Shown one piece after another: positions 23,994-32,401 of a stretch of 36,025 nt of DNA. This stretch comes from Archaeoglobus sp. (GTDB lineage Archaea > Halobacteriota > Archaeoglobi > Archaeoglobales > Archaeoglobaceae), in the NCBI GenBank assembly GCA_017656505.1, contig JACDNU010000026.1:1-36025 (forward strand). The letters are read 5' to 3'. The notes beneath the pieces were generated by a model, which was given only the letters and a program-made list of their open reading frames with translations, was not told the origin of the DNA and searched no databases. Position 1 is the stretch's first letter. The number at the start of each line of letters is the position of its first letter. A program made the translations under genes and the position numbers.

Positions 23994-24110
23994 TTTTTGG
24001 ATAATTGGATGACAAATATGGGAAACGGGAATTGGGAGATGGAAAAATAGGGAAATAGGAGAAAATACGGGAATTAAACAAGGAAAAACAAAGAAGGAAA
24101 TGAGGGAAAT
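23994..24110 (+). repeat. Purine-rich degenerate short repeat in the liv operon gap
   Basis: The 106-nt gap between the two permease genes is made of units like GGGAAA, GGGAAT and GGAGAA with almost no pyrimidine runs; it continues into the first codons of livM. No promoter or hairpin stands out. It resembles the purine-rich spacer between bioY and the ECF ATPase. Confidence 0.5.
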
Positions 24111-25110
24111 GGAAGAAGTTAAAGAAATTAAAGTGGTCTCAAGCTACCGAGAATACGTAAAAAGGGAGAGAAAATTCATATTCATAGAGTTCTCCATCCT
24201 GACTTTCCTATTCATAATCATACCTTCCATTAGTGGGTTTTACCTCCTCTGGCTCGTCACCCTCGGAATCATATATTCCATCTACACTCTCGCTTGGAAC
24301 TGCATGGAAACCATGCTGGGCAGAACAAGCCTTGGACATGCGATTCCTTTTGGTTTAGCGGGTTATCTTTCCGCTATTGTGTTCCTTTACACCCAGAACA
24401 GCATTTTTCTTCCAGTAGCTTGGATTTTTGCTGGAATTGCCTCTGCATTACTGCTCTTTATGCTCTCCCTCTCGAAAGATAGAATTGCGTTTGTTTTCAT
24501 AACATTCCTTATCGGTGCTGCAATCTGGATTCTCTCCCCACTTTTAACCCTCACAAAGGAGGGAAGCATTTACGGGGGTGAAGAAGGCTTCTCTCTTCCT
24601 CCAGTCCAGGTCTCCACGGTTTACGGAATCGCAGCACTCATGCTGCTTGCAAGTTTTTTATTCTTCGGAATTTTCAGAACATCCCTAACAGGCCTGAAAT
24701 TTAAAACCGTCAGAGATGACGAAAAAGCTGCTAAGATAGTTGGAGTAAAGGTTAGCAGGGTTAAAGCCTTTTGCTCATTGATTTCTGCGGTAATAGCTGC
24801 CCTTGCGGGTGGGCTGTATTCCCTGCATTTTTCCCACGTTAGCCCAGAGGTATTTTCAGTTCATATAGCCCTTTTCCCATTCATCGCGACCGTGTTCTTC
24901 AGAAATTCAGAGATTGGAGGTATTGCTGGTAGTTTCATTCTGGTTTTTGCATCTAACTATCTCAATTCGATATTTCCCCAGCTCTATCTTCTTCTTTATG
25001 CTGCACTCCTAATACTCTCACCCCTAATGCGTAGAGGGGGGCTGATTAGACTGCTGATTAGACAGAGAAGTTTGAAAAGGGAGGAAAGGGTAAAAACGAA
25101 AGAGGGGTAA
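24100..25110 (+). CDS. livM: Branched-chain amino-acid-type ABC permease (LivM)
   Basis: A 336-residue membrane protein with about nine helices after a charged start. It carries the LivM-type region GRTSLGHAIPFGLAGYLSAI and the coupling loop VRDDEKAAKIVGVKVSRVKAF, and ends in a basic tail (about 310-336). It pairs with LivH. The start could also be the ATG at 24109. It is followed 25 nt later by livG. Confidence 0.85.
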   Translation: MREMEEVKEIKVVSSYREYVKRERKFIFIEFSILTFLFIIIPSISGFYLLWLVTLGIIYSIYTLAWNCMETMLGRTSLGHAIPFGLAGYLSAIVFLYTQNSIFLPVAWIFAGIASALLLFMLSLSKDRIAFVFITFLIGAAIWILSPLLTLTKEGSIYGGEEGFSLPPVQVSTVYGIAALMLLASFLFFGIFRTSLTGLKFKTVRDDEKAAKIVGVKVSRVKAFCSLISAVIAALAGGLYSLHFSHVSPEVFSVHIALFPFIATVFFRNSEIGGIAGSFILVFASNYLNSIFPQLYLLLYAALLILSPLMRRGGLIRLLIRQRSLKREERVKTKEG

Positions 25111-25135
25111 GGATGAAACTTGAGGGTGAAACCTG

Positions 25136-25798
25136 ATGCTTAAGCTCAAAAGAATCTCGAAGCAGTTCAACAGTCTTGTAGTGCTCAAAGATGTCAGCCT
25201 TAGCCTGCAGAAAGGAGAAGCAATCGGACTCTGCGGGCCGAACGGGAGCGGCAAGTCCACTTTGCTCAAGATTATCTCTGGTTTTGAAAAACCGACATGC
25301 GGAAAGGTTTTCCTAAACGACAGAGATATAACCAAGTTTGCGGTTGAAAAAAGGGTGGAGCTTGGACTTAGCTTCGCCTTTCAGATACCAAGGCCATTTG
25401 CGAAGCTGAGCGTTTATGAAAATGTCCTCTCCGGCTGTTTGCTGAGGTACGAAAAGGAGGAGGCCATGCTAAAGGCCGAGGAGTTGCTGAAAACTTTCCA
25501 TCTGGAGAGCCTTGCGGACAGAAAAGCCGAGAATCTTTCCCAGGGAGAGTTGAAGCTGCTCGAGTTATGCAGGAGTCTGTCAACGGAACCGGACTACGTT
25601 TTACTCGATGAGCCCTATGCGGCCCTTGACAAGGAGAATACGCGAAAGGTGAGAAGGATGCTCAGGAAGATGAAAAGGATGGAGGTTGGAATGCTAATTA
25701 CAGCCCATCGGACGAAAATACTTGAAGGGTTTGCAGATGAGGTTTTCTGGATAGAATTGGGAAGGATAAGCAGAGTTGATAAAGGAGAAAAATTATGA
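25136..25798 (+). CDS. livG: ABC ATPase, LivG type
   Basis: A 220-residue ABC ATPase. Walker A is GPNGSGKST (about 34-42), the signature is LSQGE, Walker B is YVLLDEP and the switch His is in ITAHR. It is shorter than bacterial LivG (about 250 residues) because the loop after Walker A and the C-terminal tail are trimmed. Its stop overlaps the livF start by four bases (ATGA), the tight coupling usual for subunits made in equal amounts. Confidence 0.88.
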   Translation: MLKLKRISKQFNSLVVLKDVSLSLQKGEAIGLCGPNGSGKSTLLKIISGFEKPTCGKVFLNDRDITKFAVEKRVELGLSFAFQIPRPFAKLSVYENVLSGCLLRYEKEEAMLKAEELLKTFHLESLADRKAENLSQGELKLLELCRSLSTEPDYVLLDEPYAALDKENTRKVRRMLRKMKRMEVGMLITAHRTKILEGFADEVFWIELGRISRVDKGEKL

Positions 25799-26484
25799 CC
25801 CTCAAACTGCTAAATGGGAGTTTTGTAAGAAAGGGGAGAAAGATAATAGATGATGTGAGCTTAGAGATTAGAAAAGGAGAGGTGACACTCCTGTTTGGCC
25901 CGAACGGGAGTGGTAAGTCGACAGTTTTCCACTCGGTGATAGGAATTCTGAAGTTAACCTCAGGGGAGGTTTTGATAGAAGAGGAGAATATAACCAGCCT
26001 TCCTGTTTACGAAAGATTCAGACGAGGAATCGTTCTTGCTCCGGAGAAGATGAGGGTGGCCCCTAATCTTACAGTTGAGGAGAATTTGCTCATCGGTTGC
26101 AGCTCTGGAGCAAAACTTTCAGAAGTTTATGAGCTTTTTCCTGTTCTCAAAAAGTTGAGGAGGCAAAAGGCATCGACTATCAGCGGGGGAGAAAGGCAGA
26201 TGACAGTTTTTGGAAGAGCTTTGCTTTCTGATCCGAAATACTTGCTGCTGGATGAGCCTTTCCAAGGATTGCAGAAAGAAGCTGGGGACAGAATTTTGGA
26301 AACTATTGAAAGGCTGAAAGAAGAAAACGTTGGAGTTGCGGTGATTTCCCACGAAAGAGTGAATGAGCTAATCGAGATAGCGGACAGATTTTACATAATG
26401 ATAGCCGGCAAAGTTGCTTACGAGGAGGAAATAGAATCAGTAGAAGAAACGCTTGAAAAGCTCGGTGAGTTTATGCTGGTATGA
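25795..26484 (+). CDS. livF: ABC ATPase, LivF type
   Basis: A 229-residue ABC ATPase with Walker A GPNGSGKST (about 35-43), signature ISGGERQM, Walker B YLLLDEPFQGL and switch His in VISHERV. The MRVAPNLTVEENLLIG stretch and the GGERQM signature are typical of LivF. It is the last gene of the operon livKHMGF; the next feature is tRNA-Arg, 134 nt downstream. Confidence 0.88.
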   Translation: MTLKLLNGSFVRKGRKIIDDVSLEIRKGEVTLLFGPNGSGKSTVFHSVIGILKLTSGEVLIEEENITSLPVYERFRRGIVLAPEKMRVAPNLTVEENLLIGCSSGAKLSEVYELFPVLKKLRRQKASTISGGERQMTVFGRALLSDPKYLLLDEPFQGLQKEAGDRILETIERLKEENVGVAVISHERVNELIEIADRFYIMIAGKVAYEEEIESVEETLEKLGEFMLV

Positions 26485-26618
26485 AGTTTCAAAACGAAAT
26501 CAAACAACTACTGAAACACTTGAAACACCAAAACTTTCAAATATTCATCCATGGTTGATTAGAATACCTGATTTGGATTTGATTTAGGGCTGAGCTAAAG
26601 TTAAAACTGCAAACCCGA

Positions 26619-26693
26619 GGGCCCGTAGCCTAGCATGGATAAGGCGACGGCCTCCTAAGCCGTAGATCGCGGGTTCAAATCCCGCCGGGTCCG
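26619..26693 (+). tRNA. tRNA-Arg (anticodon CCU)
   Basis: A 75-nt cloverleaf: acceptor GGGCCCG pairs with CGGGTCC (one G-U), discriminator G. The anticodon stem ACGGC/GCCGT holds the loop CTCCTAA, giving anticodon CCT. The T arm is GCGGG-TTCAAAT-CCCGC. CCA is not encoded. The second integrase gene begins 83 nt downstream of its 3' end, so this tRNA is the likely attB of the right-hand element. No second copy of its 3' end is visible in the window. Confidence 0.95.
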
Positions 26694-26743
26694 TATAGCA
26701 CACCGAGCGGATACCAAAAACCAAGCTCAACCGTTAATTTTTT

Positions 26744-26775
26744 ATCCCTTTAAAGGGATATCCCTTGAGAGGGAT
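26744..26775. promoter_or_regulatory. Two abutting 16-bp palindromes before the integrase start
   Basis: ATCCCTTTAAAGGGAT (26744-26759) is a perfect palindrome. The next 16 bases, ATCCCTTGAGAGGGAT (26760-26775), have the same arms with a four-base centre. The ATG of the integrase follows at once. The pair covers the place where the TATA box and start of a leaderless mRNA should lie. Repression by a dimeric regulator or the integrase itself is inferred. Confidence 0.6.
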
Positions 26776-27972
26776 ATGAAAGCATTTGGAAAATTCGATC
26801 CTCATGCAAGGCTACCGCTGAGAAGGTTTGAAGTTTACTTTGGAATAAAAGCGAGGGATGGAGCTGAGGGGTGGAAAAGCAGCTATGAAAGCGTGCAAAA
26901 GCTTTTGAACCACCTCGCTAGGTATACAAGGAGCGACGGTTCCAGAGAGAAGTATCTCGATCTTCTGAGAAGATTCTGCGAGTGGTCAGGTTACAATCCC
27001 AACGAGCTTTCTCAACTTCCAAAAGAAAAGGTTGAAAGCTTAATTCAAAGCTTCGCAGATGAGCTTGCAGCTATGGACAGAAGCAAAGCATATGTTAATT
27101 CTGTGATAAAGAAGCTGAAAACCTTCTTTCGCTCCAACGGATACAAAGATCTCGATATAGCTACGCACTTCGTGCCTACTCGCTATAGAAAGAGGCCAGA
27201 GTATGTTCCTACAAAGGAGGAAGTGTATGCAATGGCCGATGCTGCAGGAAGCTTGAGGAACAGGGCGATAATACTCTTTTTATGGAGCAGCGGGCTGAGA
27301 GTAAGCACTCTATGTGCCTTAAACTATGGAGATGTGGCAGATGAGGTTGAGGGAGGGGAAACCCATATTATGGTGCCGGTCTATCCGGAGATGAAGGGTA
27401 GAGTTGCTGATGCGTGCAAGGGAAACATTCCTTACTACACTTTCATTTGCATGGAGGCTGGCGAGGCTTTAAGGAGTTATCTGCGAGAAAGAGAGGAAAA
27501 GTATGGGATAGCTCGTGAAGAGCCCCTCTTCAGTTCAGCCTGGACTCTTTGGCAAAGAGATGAAAGGCCGAGCAAGAGGCTTGGAAGAAGGGGGGTTTTG
27601 CTTATCGTTAAGAGAGCGGCAAAGCTTGCAGGAATAGAGAAGTGGAGGTATGTTTCACCACACTGTCTGCGAAAGGCCTTTGAAAGCGTTTTAGTAAGTC
27701 CAACCATTGATGGAGGAAGGCTTGACAAGGCAACACAGGAGTTCTTCATGGGCCACATACTTCCCGGAACGCAGGATGTTTACTACGACAAAACAAAGGT
27801 TGATTTTCACCGCAAGGAGTATGCAAAGCTCGATTTTTCAAGGAGCAAAGCTGCAAGAACAACCGACAAGCTCATCGATATCGAGGAATTGGAGGCTCAT
27901 TTCAGCGAGGGCTGGACTTTCGTTGCGAAGGTTAGCGATAGCAAAGTTGTTGTGAGGAGGAAGTTTCTTTAA
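26776..27972 (+). CDS. Tyrosine recombinase/integrase of the tRNA-Arg element
   Basis: A 398-residue integrase, not closely like the one at 5044-6012. A core-binding domain covers about 35-135 and the catalytic domain about 145-350. Catalytic residues are Arg175 (SSGLRVSTL), the His296-x-x-Arg299 box (SPHCLRK), His327 (FFMGHILPG) and the nucleophile Tyr336 in DVYYDK. A C-terminal extension (about 355-398) follows. The gene lies just past tRNA-Arg and begins directly after two operator-like palindromes. The gene is unbroken and could be active. Downstream lies only insertion-sequence debris, so the cargo of this element has been lost or lies beyond the window. Confidence 0.9.
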   Translation: MKAFGKFDPHARLPLRRFEVYFGIKARDGAEGWKSSYESVQKLLNHLARYTRSDGSREKYLDLLRRFCEWSGYNPNELSQLPKEKVESLIQSFADELAAMDRSKAYVNSVIKKLKTFFRSNGYKDLDIATHFVPTRYRKRPEYVPTKEEVYAMADAAGSLRNRAIILFLWSSGLRVSTLCALNYGDVADEVEGGETHIMVPVYPEMKGRVADACKGNIPYYTFICMEAGEALRSYLREREEKYGIAREEPLFSSAWTLWQRDERPSKRLGRRGVLLIVKRAAKLAGIEKWRYVSPHCLRKAFESVLVSPTIDGGRLDKATQEFFMGHILPGTQDVYYDKTKVDFHRKEYAKLDFSRSKAARTTDKLIDIEELEAHFSEGWTFVAKVSDSKVVVRRKFL

Positions 27973-28370
27973 ACGCTGAATAAGGGACTGTAACCAAACG
28001 CCTTCAAACTTTGTACCTTCAATGCTTGAGGTATAAAAGGATGGTTAAGGAGTTAGTAAGATCCGGGTCTTTTCAGGGTTGTGGGTAATTGAAAGAATTT
28101 CGATACTAACTTTTTGATTCTTTACTTTTTACTTTTATTAACTAAACGAGGATGTACAATTTCACCCCAGCATCACAGATTTATGCCTTGCGGAAATAAT
28201 AAAGGATGTAACAGCAATAACGGCAGTAACGTTAACTCAAACTCCTATATAGGCTTCCGCTAAGTAGAAATTCTCTATTCGACACACCCCTATTCGGGCT
28301 TTATAGCCCACTTTAACGAGTCGTTCGGTGAGGAGTTAACCAAAACATAAGCAAGAAATCCCTAAGCTTC
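27973..28370. other. Intergenic stretch between the integrase and the IS1182-like element
   Basis: No convincing gene is seen in these 398 bases. T-rich runs at about 28106-28140 could terminate the integrase mRNA. A small hairpin GGGCT-TTAT-AGCCC lies at 28296-28309, inside an 8-bp inverted repeat GTTAACTC (28231-28238)/GAGTTAAC (28333-28340). CGGTGAGGAGT at 28326-28336 recurs inverted at 30688-30698 beyond the IS110 remnant, which suggests leftover IS ends. Confidence 0.35.
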
Positions 28371-30060
28371 AGAGGCTGTCCGATAATTCCCAATTTTTGA
28401 TTGCTTCACCCCAACATACAAACCATTCTCTTTAAACCATAATCCATATATCTATAATCAAAAAATTGATAAATAAGGTGATAATATGGTCTTCTACAGA
28501 GATATGAGAAACCAGAACTGGCTCTTCCCGCCGAGCATTCTCGATATGATTCCTGAGAACCATATCTGCTTCTGGTTGATGAGGTTGTAGAGTCGATTGA
28601 TTTTTCAGAAATCGAGAAAAGGTATCAGGGTCCGGGACATCCAGCTTACCATCCCAGGATAATACTGAAACTTCTTATCATGGGAACAATAGATGGATTA
28701 AGATCTTCAAGAAGGATTGCAAGAGCAGCAAGAGAGAACGTCGTTTACATGTTTCTGGCTGGAATGCTCAAGCCAGATTTCAGAACTATAAGCGATTTCC
28801 GCAAGAACAACGCAGATCTGATATCTCAGGTTTTCAAGAGAGTTGTTGAGCATGCAAGAGATGCCGGATTAATCAAGCTGGGCCATGTTTCAATAGATGG
28901 TACAAAGATCAGAGCTAACGCTTCAAACGAGAAGTATCTGACGAGGGATGAAGTAAAACTACTAGAGGAAATTCTCAAGGAGATAAAAGAAGGCATAAGG
29001 GTTGATGAAGAGGAAGACAGAGAGTACGGTGAAAGCGATGGATACGAGATGGATGAAAAGGCGATGGAGAAGCTCAGAGAGCTGAGGAGGAAGAGAAAGG
29101 GAAGGCTGGAAAAGATGTTCAAAGGTGATGTGGATAAGCTTGAAGAGAAAATCGAGAAGATGAAAGGCAGTAAGGCAAGCAAGGTAAGCATTACAGATTC
29201 TGAATGCAGGTTCATGCGTCTAAAAGGATTCGAATTCTGCTACAACGCCCAGATAAGCATCGATTCTGAATCCGGCATCATAATAGCCAGAGATGTTGTT
29301 AACGATAACGTTGACTTTTTCAGCTCATCCCCCAATTAGAGCAGGTTAAAGCCAGCCTAGGATATCCTGCTGAGATATCAGCTGATAATGGCTACTACAC
29401 AGTTGAAAATCTCATTTATCTTGCTGAGAAGGGAATAGAAGCTTACATTCCAGACAAAAATACTGCAATTGAAATGAAGGGTGGAAATAAAAGGAGCTAC
29501 AAAAAAGAAGAATTGAGGTATAACGCTGAAAAAGACTACTTTGAATGCGAGTACAGCAGAATAACCTTCAGGTACAGAACCTATGACAAAAGCAAGAAGA
29601 GGCATCTGGATTTACAAGGGTGAGAACTGCAAAGGCTGTCCTGTCCAGAAGGGATGTGTTAAGAACAGGCAGGGGATAAAGATAATCAAATGCTACTTTC
29701 CCGAAAGGATAAGGGTTGAAATGGTTGAGAAGATGAGGAGTGAGGAGGGAAAGAAGAAGTACGGGCTCAGAAAGAAGCTTGAGAAAGTATTTGAGCACAT
29801 CAAGCACAACATGGGCTTGAGGCAGTTCCTCACGAGGGGACTTGAGAGGGTAAGAATTGAGTTCGATTTAGCGTGCATAGCATACAATTTAAGGAGAATA
29901 TGGAACATAACAGGAGGTTGAGGGGTAAGAGATGAGGAAAATGAGAGGAAAATAGAATAATATCTGGAATTTTAGACTAATTTTTTTGTTTTTTGTAGAG
30001 CTATGAGGGAGTTTCTTGCTAAATTGGTTGTGGTAGGGGCTTAATTGCCGGACAGCCTCT
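28371..30060 (+). mobile_element. IS1182-like insertion sequence, inactivated
   Basis: The ends are the inverted repeats AGAGGCTGTCCG at 28371-28382 and CGGACAGCCTCT at 30049-30060, with AATT also matching two bases further in. The 1690-bp body holds one transposase gene broken by three frameshifts. I could not identify a target duplication; AGCTT occurs close to both ends but not at equal distance. Confidence 0.75.
28486..29921 (+). pseudogene. IS1182-family transposase, three frameshifts
   Basis: Reading across frames gives one transposase: MVFYRDMRNQNWLFPPSILD, then ILKLLIMGTIDGLRSSRRIA, HVSIDGTKIRANAS (the first catalytic Asp region), QISIDSESGIIIARDVV, EISADNGYYTVENLIYL (second Asp), GENCKGCPVQKGC (a Cys cluster) and QFLTRGLERVRIEFDLACIA. 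Frame breaks fall near 28573 (after HICF), near 29317 in a T-run (DFF to FQLIPQLEQ) and near 29598 (KKR to GIWIYKGE). Each is repaired by adding one base, or two at the last. An intact product would be about 475 residues. The element is dead unless the shifts are sequencing errors. Confidence 0.85.
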
Positions 30061-30094
30061 TCAGCTTGCGGGATGAATTGCGTTAGAAAAATGA

Positions 30095-30648
30095 CTGGGT
30101 GGGGCTTTTTGCTTTGCGCTCCGCGCAAGCGCGCTCTAATCAGAATTCCCACCCAGGAGGTAAAGCATGTTAGTTAGCGGAAGCCATCACATCGGTCAAA
30201 CAATCTACCATCTTGAGTGGTGCCCCAAATATCGTTACAAGATGTTTAGGAAAAACAAGAATAAAAAGCTTTGCGAAGAAATCCTCAAAGAAATTGCAGA
30301 AAGACACAGAATAAAGATTCTAGAGCTTAGTGTTATGCCGATCACATACATGCAGTTGTCTCAATCCCACCAACAATGAGCCTATCAAAAGCATTTCAGT
30401 TGCTAAAGGGAGCCTCATCCTACGAACTCTTCAAGCAAGAACCTAAATTCAGACTTAGTTATCCAAAAGGAAACTTCTGAGCATGCGAATTCTATCGAAG
30501 CGTTGGAGATGTTGATTTAGAGACAACAAAAGATTATGTAAAAAGGCAAAAAGAAATTCATTGCAAAGCTCTCTCAATTCTAGGAAGCCACAGGCTAAAG
30601 CCTGTGGAGGATGTCACTTGGTTCCCCAATCTAAAAATCGGGCTTTAG
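30095..30648 (+). mobile_element. IS200/IS605-type insertion sequence, tnpA only, decayed
   Basis: The left end has a long-range stem CTGGGTGGG (30095-30103) with CCCACCCAG (30148-30156), enclosing smaller GC-rich hairpins. The right end has a perfect hairpin CCACAGGCT-AA-AGCCTGTGG (30588-30607). Subterminal hairpins like these are the cleavage-recognition structures of this family, which lacks terminal inverted repeats. No tnpB (TnpB/Fanzor-like nuclease) gene is present. Outer boundaries are approximate. Confidence 0.65.
30167..30648 (+). pseudogene. IS200/IS605 TnpA (HUH transposase), frameshift and stop
   Basis: The frame opens MLVSGSHHIGQTIYHLEWCP and matches the Y1/HUH transposases. 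At about 30336 a lost G changes the expected MPDHIHAV (the HUH metal-binding motif) to MPITYMQL. Restoring it gives VSIPPTMSLSKAFQLLKGAS and on to YPKGNF, where a TGA at 30478-30480 replaces the expected Trp. The frame then runs ACEFYRSVGDVDLETTKDYV (including the region of the catalytic Tyr) to TAG at 30648. GGAGG eight bases before the ATG is a good ribosome site. Two lesions make it inactive. Confidence 0.85.
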
Positions 30649-30731
30649 ATTGAGGTTAAACCCTAGCCCAGTTAATTACCAGGGTACACTCCTCACCGTA
30701 ATAAGGTTGATTATAGCTTATATAAGGCTTT

Positions 30732-31286
30732 TTATCCCTCAGCTGCATAGATTACAGTTAGAAGCTTTCTTGCTGTGGCAACTATAGCTTTTTGAAATCC
30801 TTCCCTCTGTTTTATTCTCTCATAGAAGTTCCTGAATTTCTCATCGCTTCTCATCGCTACGAAGGCACACTGAACATGAACCCACCTAAGTAGCTTGTTT
30901 TCTTCCTTGGTTACCTTAATCACTTTGTTTCCAGATTGCCTTAGTGAGGGAACTAATCCTGCATAGCTTGCAAAGATTCTTTGAGTTCGGAAACCGCTTT
31001 ATGTCACCAATTTCAGCGTAAATAAGTAAAGCTGAGGAGAATCCTATTCCTGGTATGGTTGTTAAAAGTATAGCTTCCGTTTCCAAGTACTTCTGTTTTA
31101 TTTCTCTGTCTATCTCTTTTACTTCATTCTCGATTGATAAAAGGATTCTTAGAAAACGATCTATCCATTTTGTTTAGCGAATAAAGAAATTTCCTCCCTT
31201 CTGAATTGAATAGATTCCCATCGTATTTTATTCCGTTTTTTGCAAGAATTGAATGAATCCTGTTCTTTGTTGAAGTTGTGGTATCC
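30732..31286 (-). pseudogene. IS110-family transposase remnant (C-terminal part)
   Basis: On the minus strand the frames piece together as KNRIHSILAKNG, KYDGNLFNSEGRKFLYSLNK, IDRFLRILLS, AILLTTIPGIGFSSALLIYA, SYAGLVPSLRQSGNK, then KLLRWVHVQCAFVAMRSDEK and ATARKLLTVIYAAEG before the stop. These match residues about 145-325 of the IS110 transposase at 33590-34690. Two frameshifts are needed, near 31170 and near 30975, and the N-terminal RuvC-like half is missing. The left end of the IS481-like element begins where the remnant stops. Confidence 0.85.
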
Positions 31287-31296
31287 CAAATTATTT

Positions 31297-32202
31297 TTAC
31301 ACTTTCTCATCCCACCACCTCACAAACCACATAACTCTCTCCGGAGGAAGCTTATACCTAAACACATTGCATGGCTCATCCCAATCCAAACTTCTGTGAG
31401 GCTTAATCTCATTATGCCATCTTACAACAGCCTCAACCGAACCAAACTTTCCTACTCTTCTCTCAACTTCCCCAAAGAATCTCTCTATCTTTCCGTTTGT
31501 TTGTGGATGCTTTATCCTCGCAACCACATGCTTTATTCTATGTTCAGCTAAAAACTGCTTGAATTTGTGCTTAGCTTCATCTCTTTTCCTTGAAGGAACG
31601 AATTGCGTACCATGATCCGTCAATATTTCATCTGGAATGCCATATTCAGCAAATCCCTCTTTAAGAACTTTAATCGTGTTCTCAGTTGTAGCTGAATCAA
31701 AAACACCAAAGCAGGTTATAATTCTGCTTGCATCGTCCATGAAAGCAATCATCCATTTCTCCTCTCCATTAAGGTGAATCATTTTCCAGTCTCCCTGCCA
31801 TAGAGACATTGAATGCTCTCTTTCGTATCTAACCCACTTCCTTTGCTTCTTCTTTTCCATGTTCTCCTCCACCAGACCATGGTTTAGTAGGACTTTGTGG
31901 ATGGTGTTGTGTGGGATGTGCTCTCCATAGATTTCTTCTATCTTTCTTTCTAAGTGGACTGGTCCTAAGTTGAATTCTCCGTGAGCCTCAAGAATTATTC
32001 TCTCCGTCTCTTCATCTATCTGTTTGGGTTTTCTTCCTAGTTTTTGCAGGAAAGGAATTTTTCTGGTTTCTTTGAACTTATTGATGATCTGATGGATTCT
32101 CTGCCTCGTTACTTGAAAGAATTCCGCTATCTTTGTTATTGGCTTTCCTTTAAGCCACTGTTTCACTATTCTTGCTATGTCCTTGTTCGTTAGCTTTCTC
32201 AC
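31297..32202 (-). CDS. IS481-like DDE transposase
   Basis: From the GTG at 32202 the protein has 301 residues: an N-terminal helix-turn-helix (ITKIAEFFQVTRQRIHQII, about 22-40), then an rve-type catalytic domain with Asp138 (WQGDWKMIHL), Asp196 (ILTDHGTQF) and Glu240 (NGKIERFFGE). All three catalytic residues are kept and there is no frameshift. The frame is open to a GTG at 32262, but those extra codons come from the IS4-type element that inserted just upstream. That insertion separates the gene from its original TATA-like box, so the protein is intact but the gene is probably silent. Confidence 0.85.
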   Translation of the reverse strand: MRKLTNKDIARIVKQWLKGKPITKIAEFFQVTRQRIHQIINKFKETRKIPFLQKLGRKPKQIDEETERIILEAHGEFNLGPVHLERKIEEIYGEHIPHNTIHKVLLNHGLVEENMEKKKQRKWVRYEREHSMSLWQGDWKMIHLNGEEKWMIAFMDDASRIITCFGVFDSATTENTIKVLKEGFAEYGIPDEILTDHGTQFVPSRKRDEAKHKFKQFLAEHRIKHVVARIKHPQTNGKIERFFGEVERRVGKFGSVEAVVRWHNEIKPHRSLDWDEPCNVFRYKLPPERVMWFVRWWDEKV

Positions 32203-32370
32203 AAGAGTTGGACTAAGGTTATAGGGTCCTTGCAGAATCAACAACCTAATCCCTTGTATCACACTTCTAAACCCTCAACAAACAATCATCCAACTCCCCC
32301 ATCCAAAGAGACATCTTAAAATTCCTTTCCAGACGAAACAAACCAATAAAAAACCGAAAAGATTATGTAG

Positions 32371-32390
32371 GAGGAGGCATAAGCCTCCTC
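32371..32390 (+). promoter_or_regulatory. Hairpin covering a ribosome-site-like sequence before the IS4-type transposase
   Basis: GAGGAGGC (32371-32378) and GCCTCCTC (32383-32390) form a perfect 8-bp stem with loop ATAA, 11 bases before the ATG at 32402. In transcripts reading in from outside, the stem would hide GGAGG. Several insertion sequences limit transposase translation this way; here it is inferred. Confidence 0.45.
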
Positions 32391-32401
32391 TGGTGGTTTC
32401 A

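Noticed and set aside
28231-28340. Inverted GTTAACTC/GAGTTAAC as an attachment site of the second integrase
   Set aside because: It has no similarity to the 3' end of tRNA-Arg, and an attachment core should be a direct copy of tRNA sequence.
32203-32262. GTG start at 32262 for the IS481-like transposase
   Set aside because: Most of those codons lie inside the inserted IS4-type element and its target duplication, so they are not part of the original gene.
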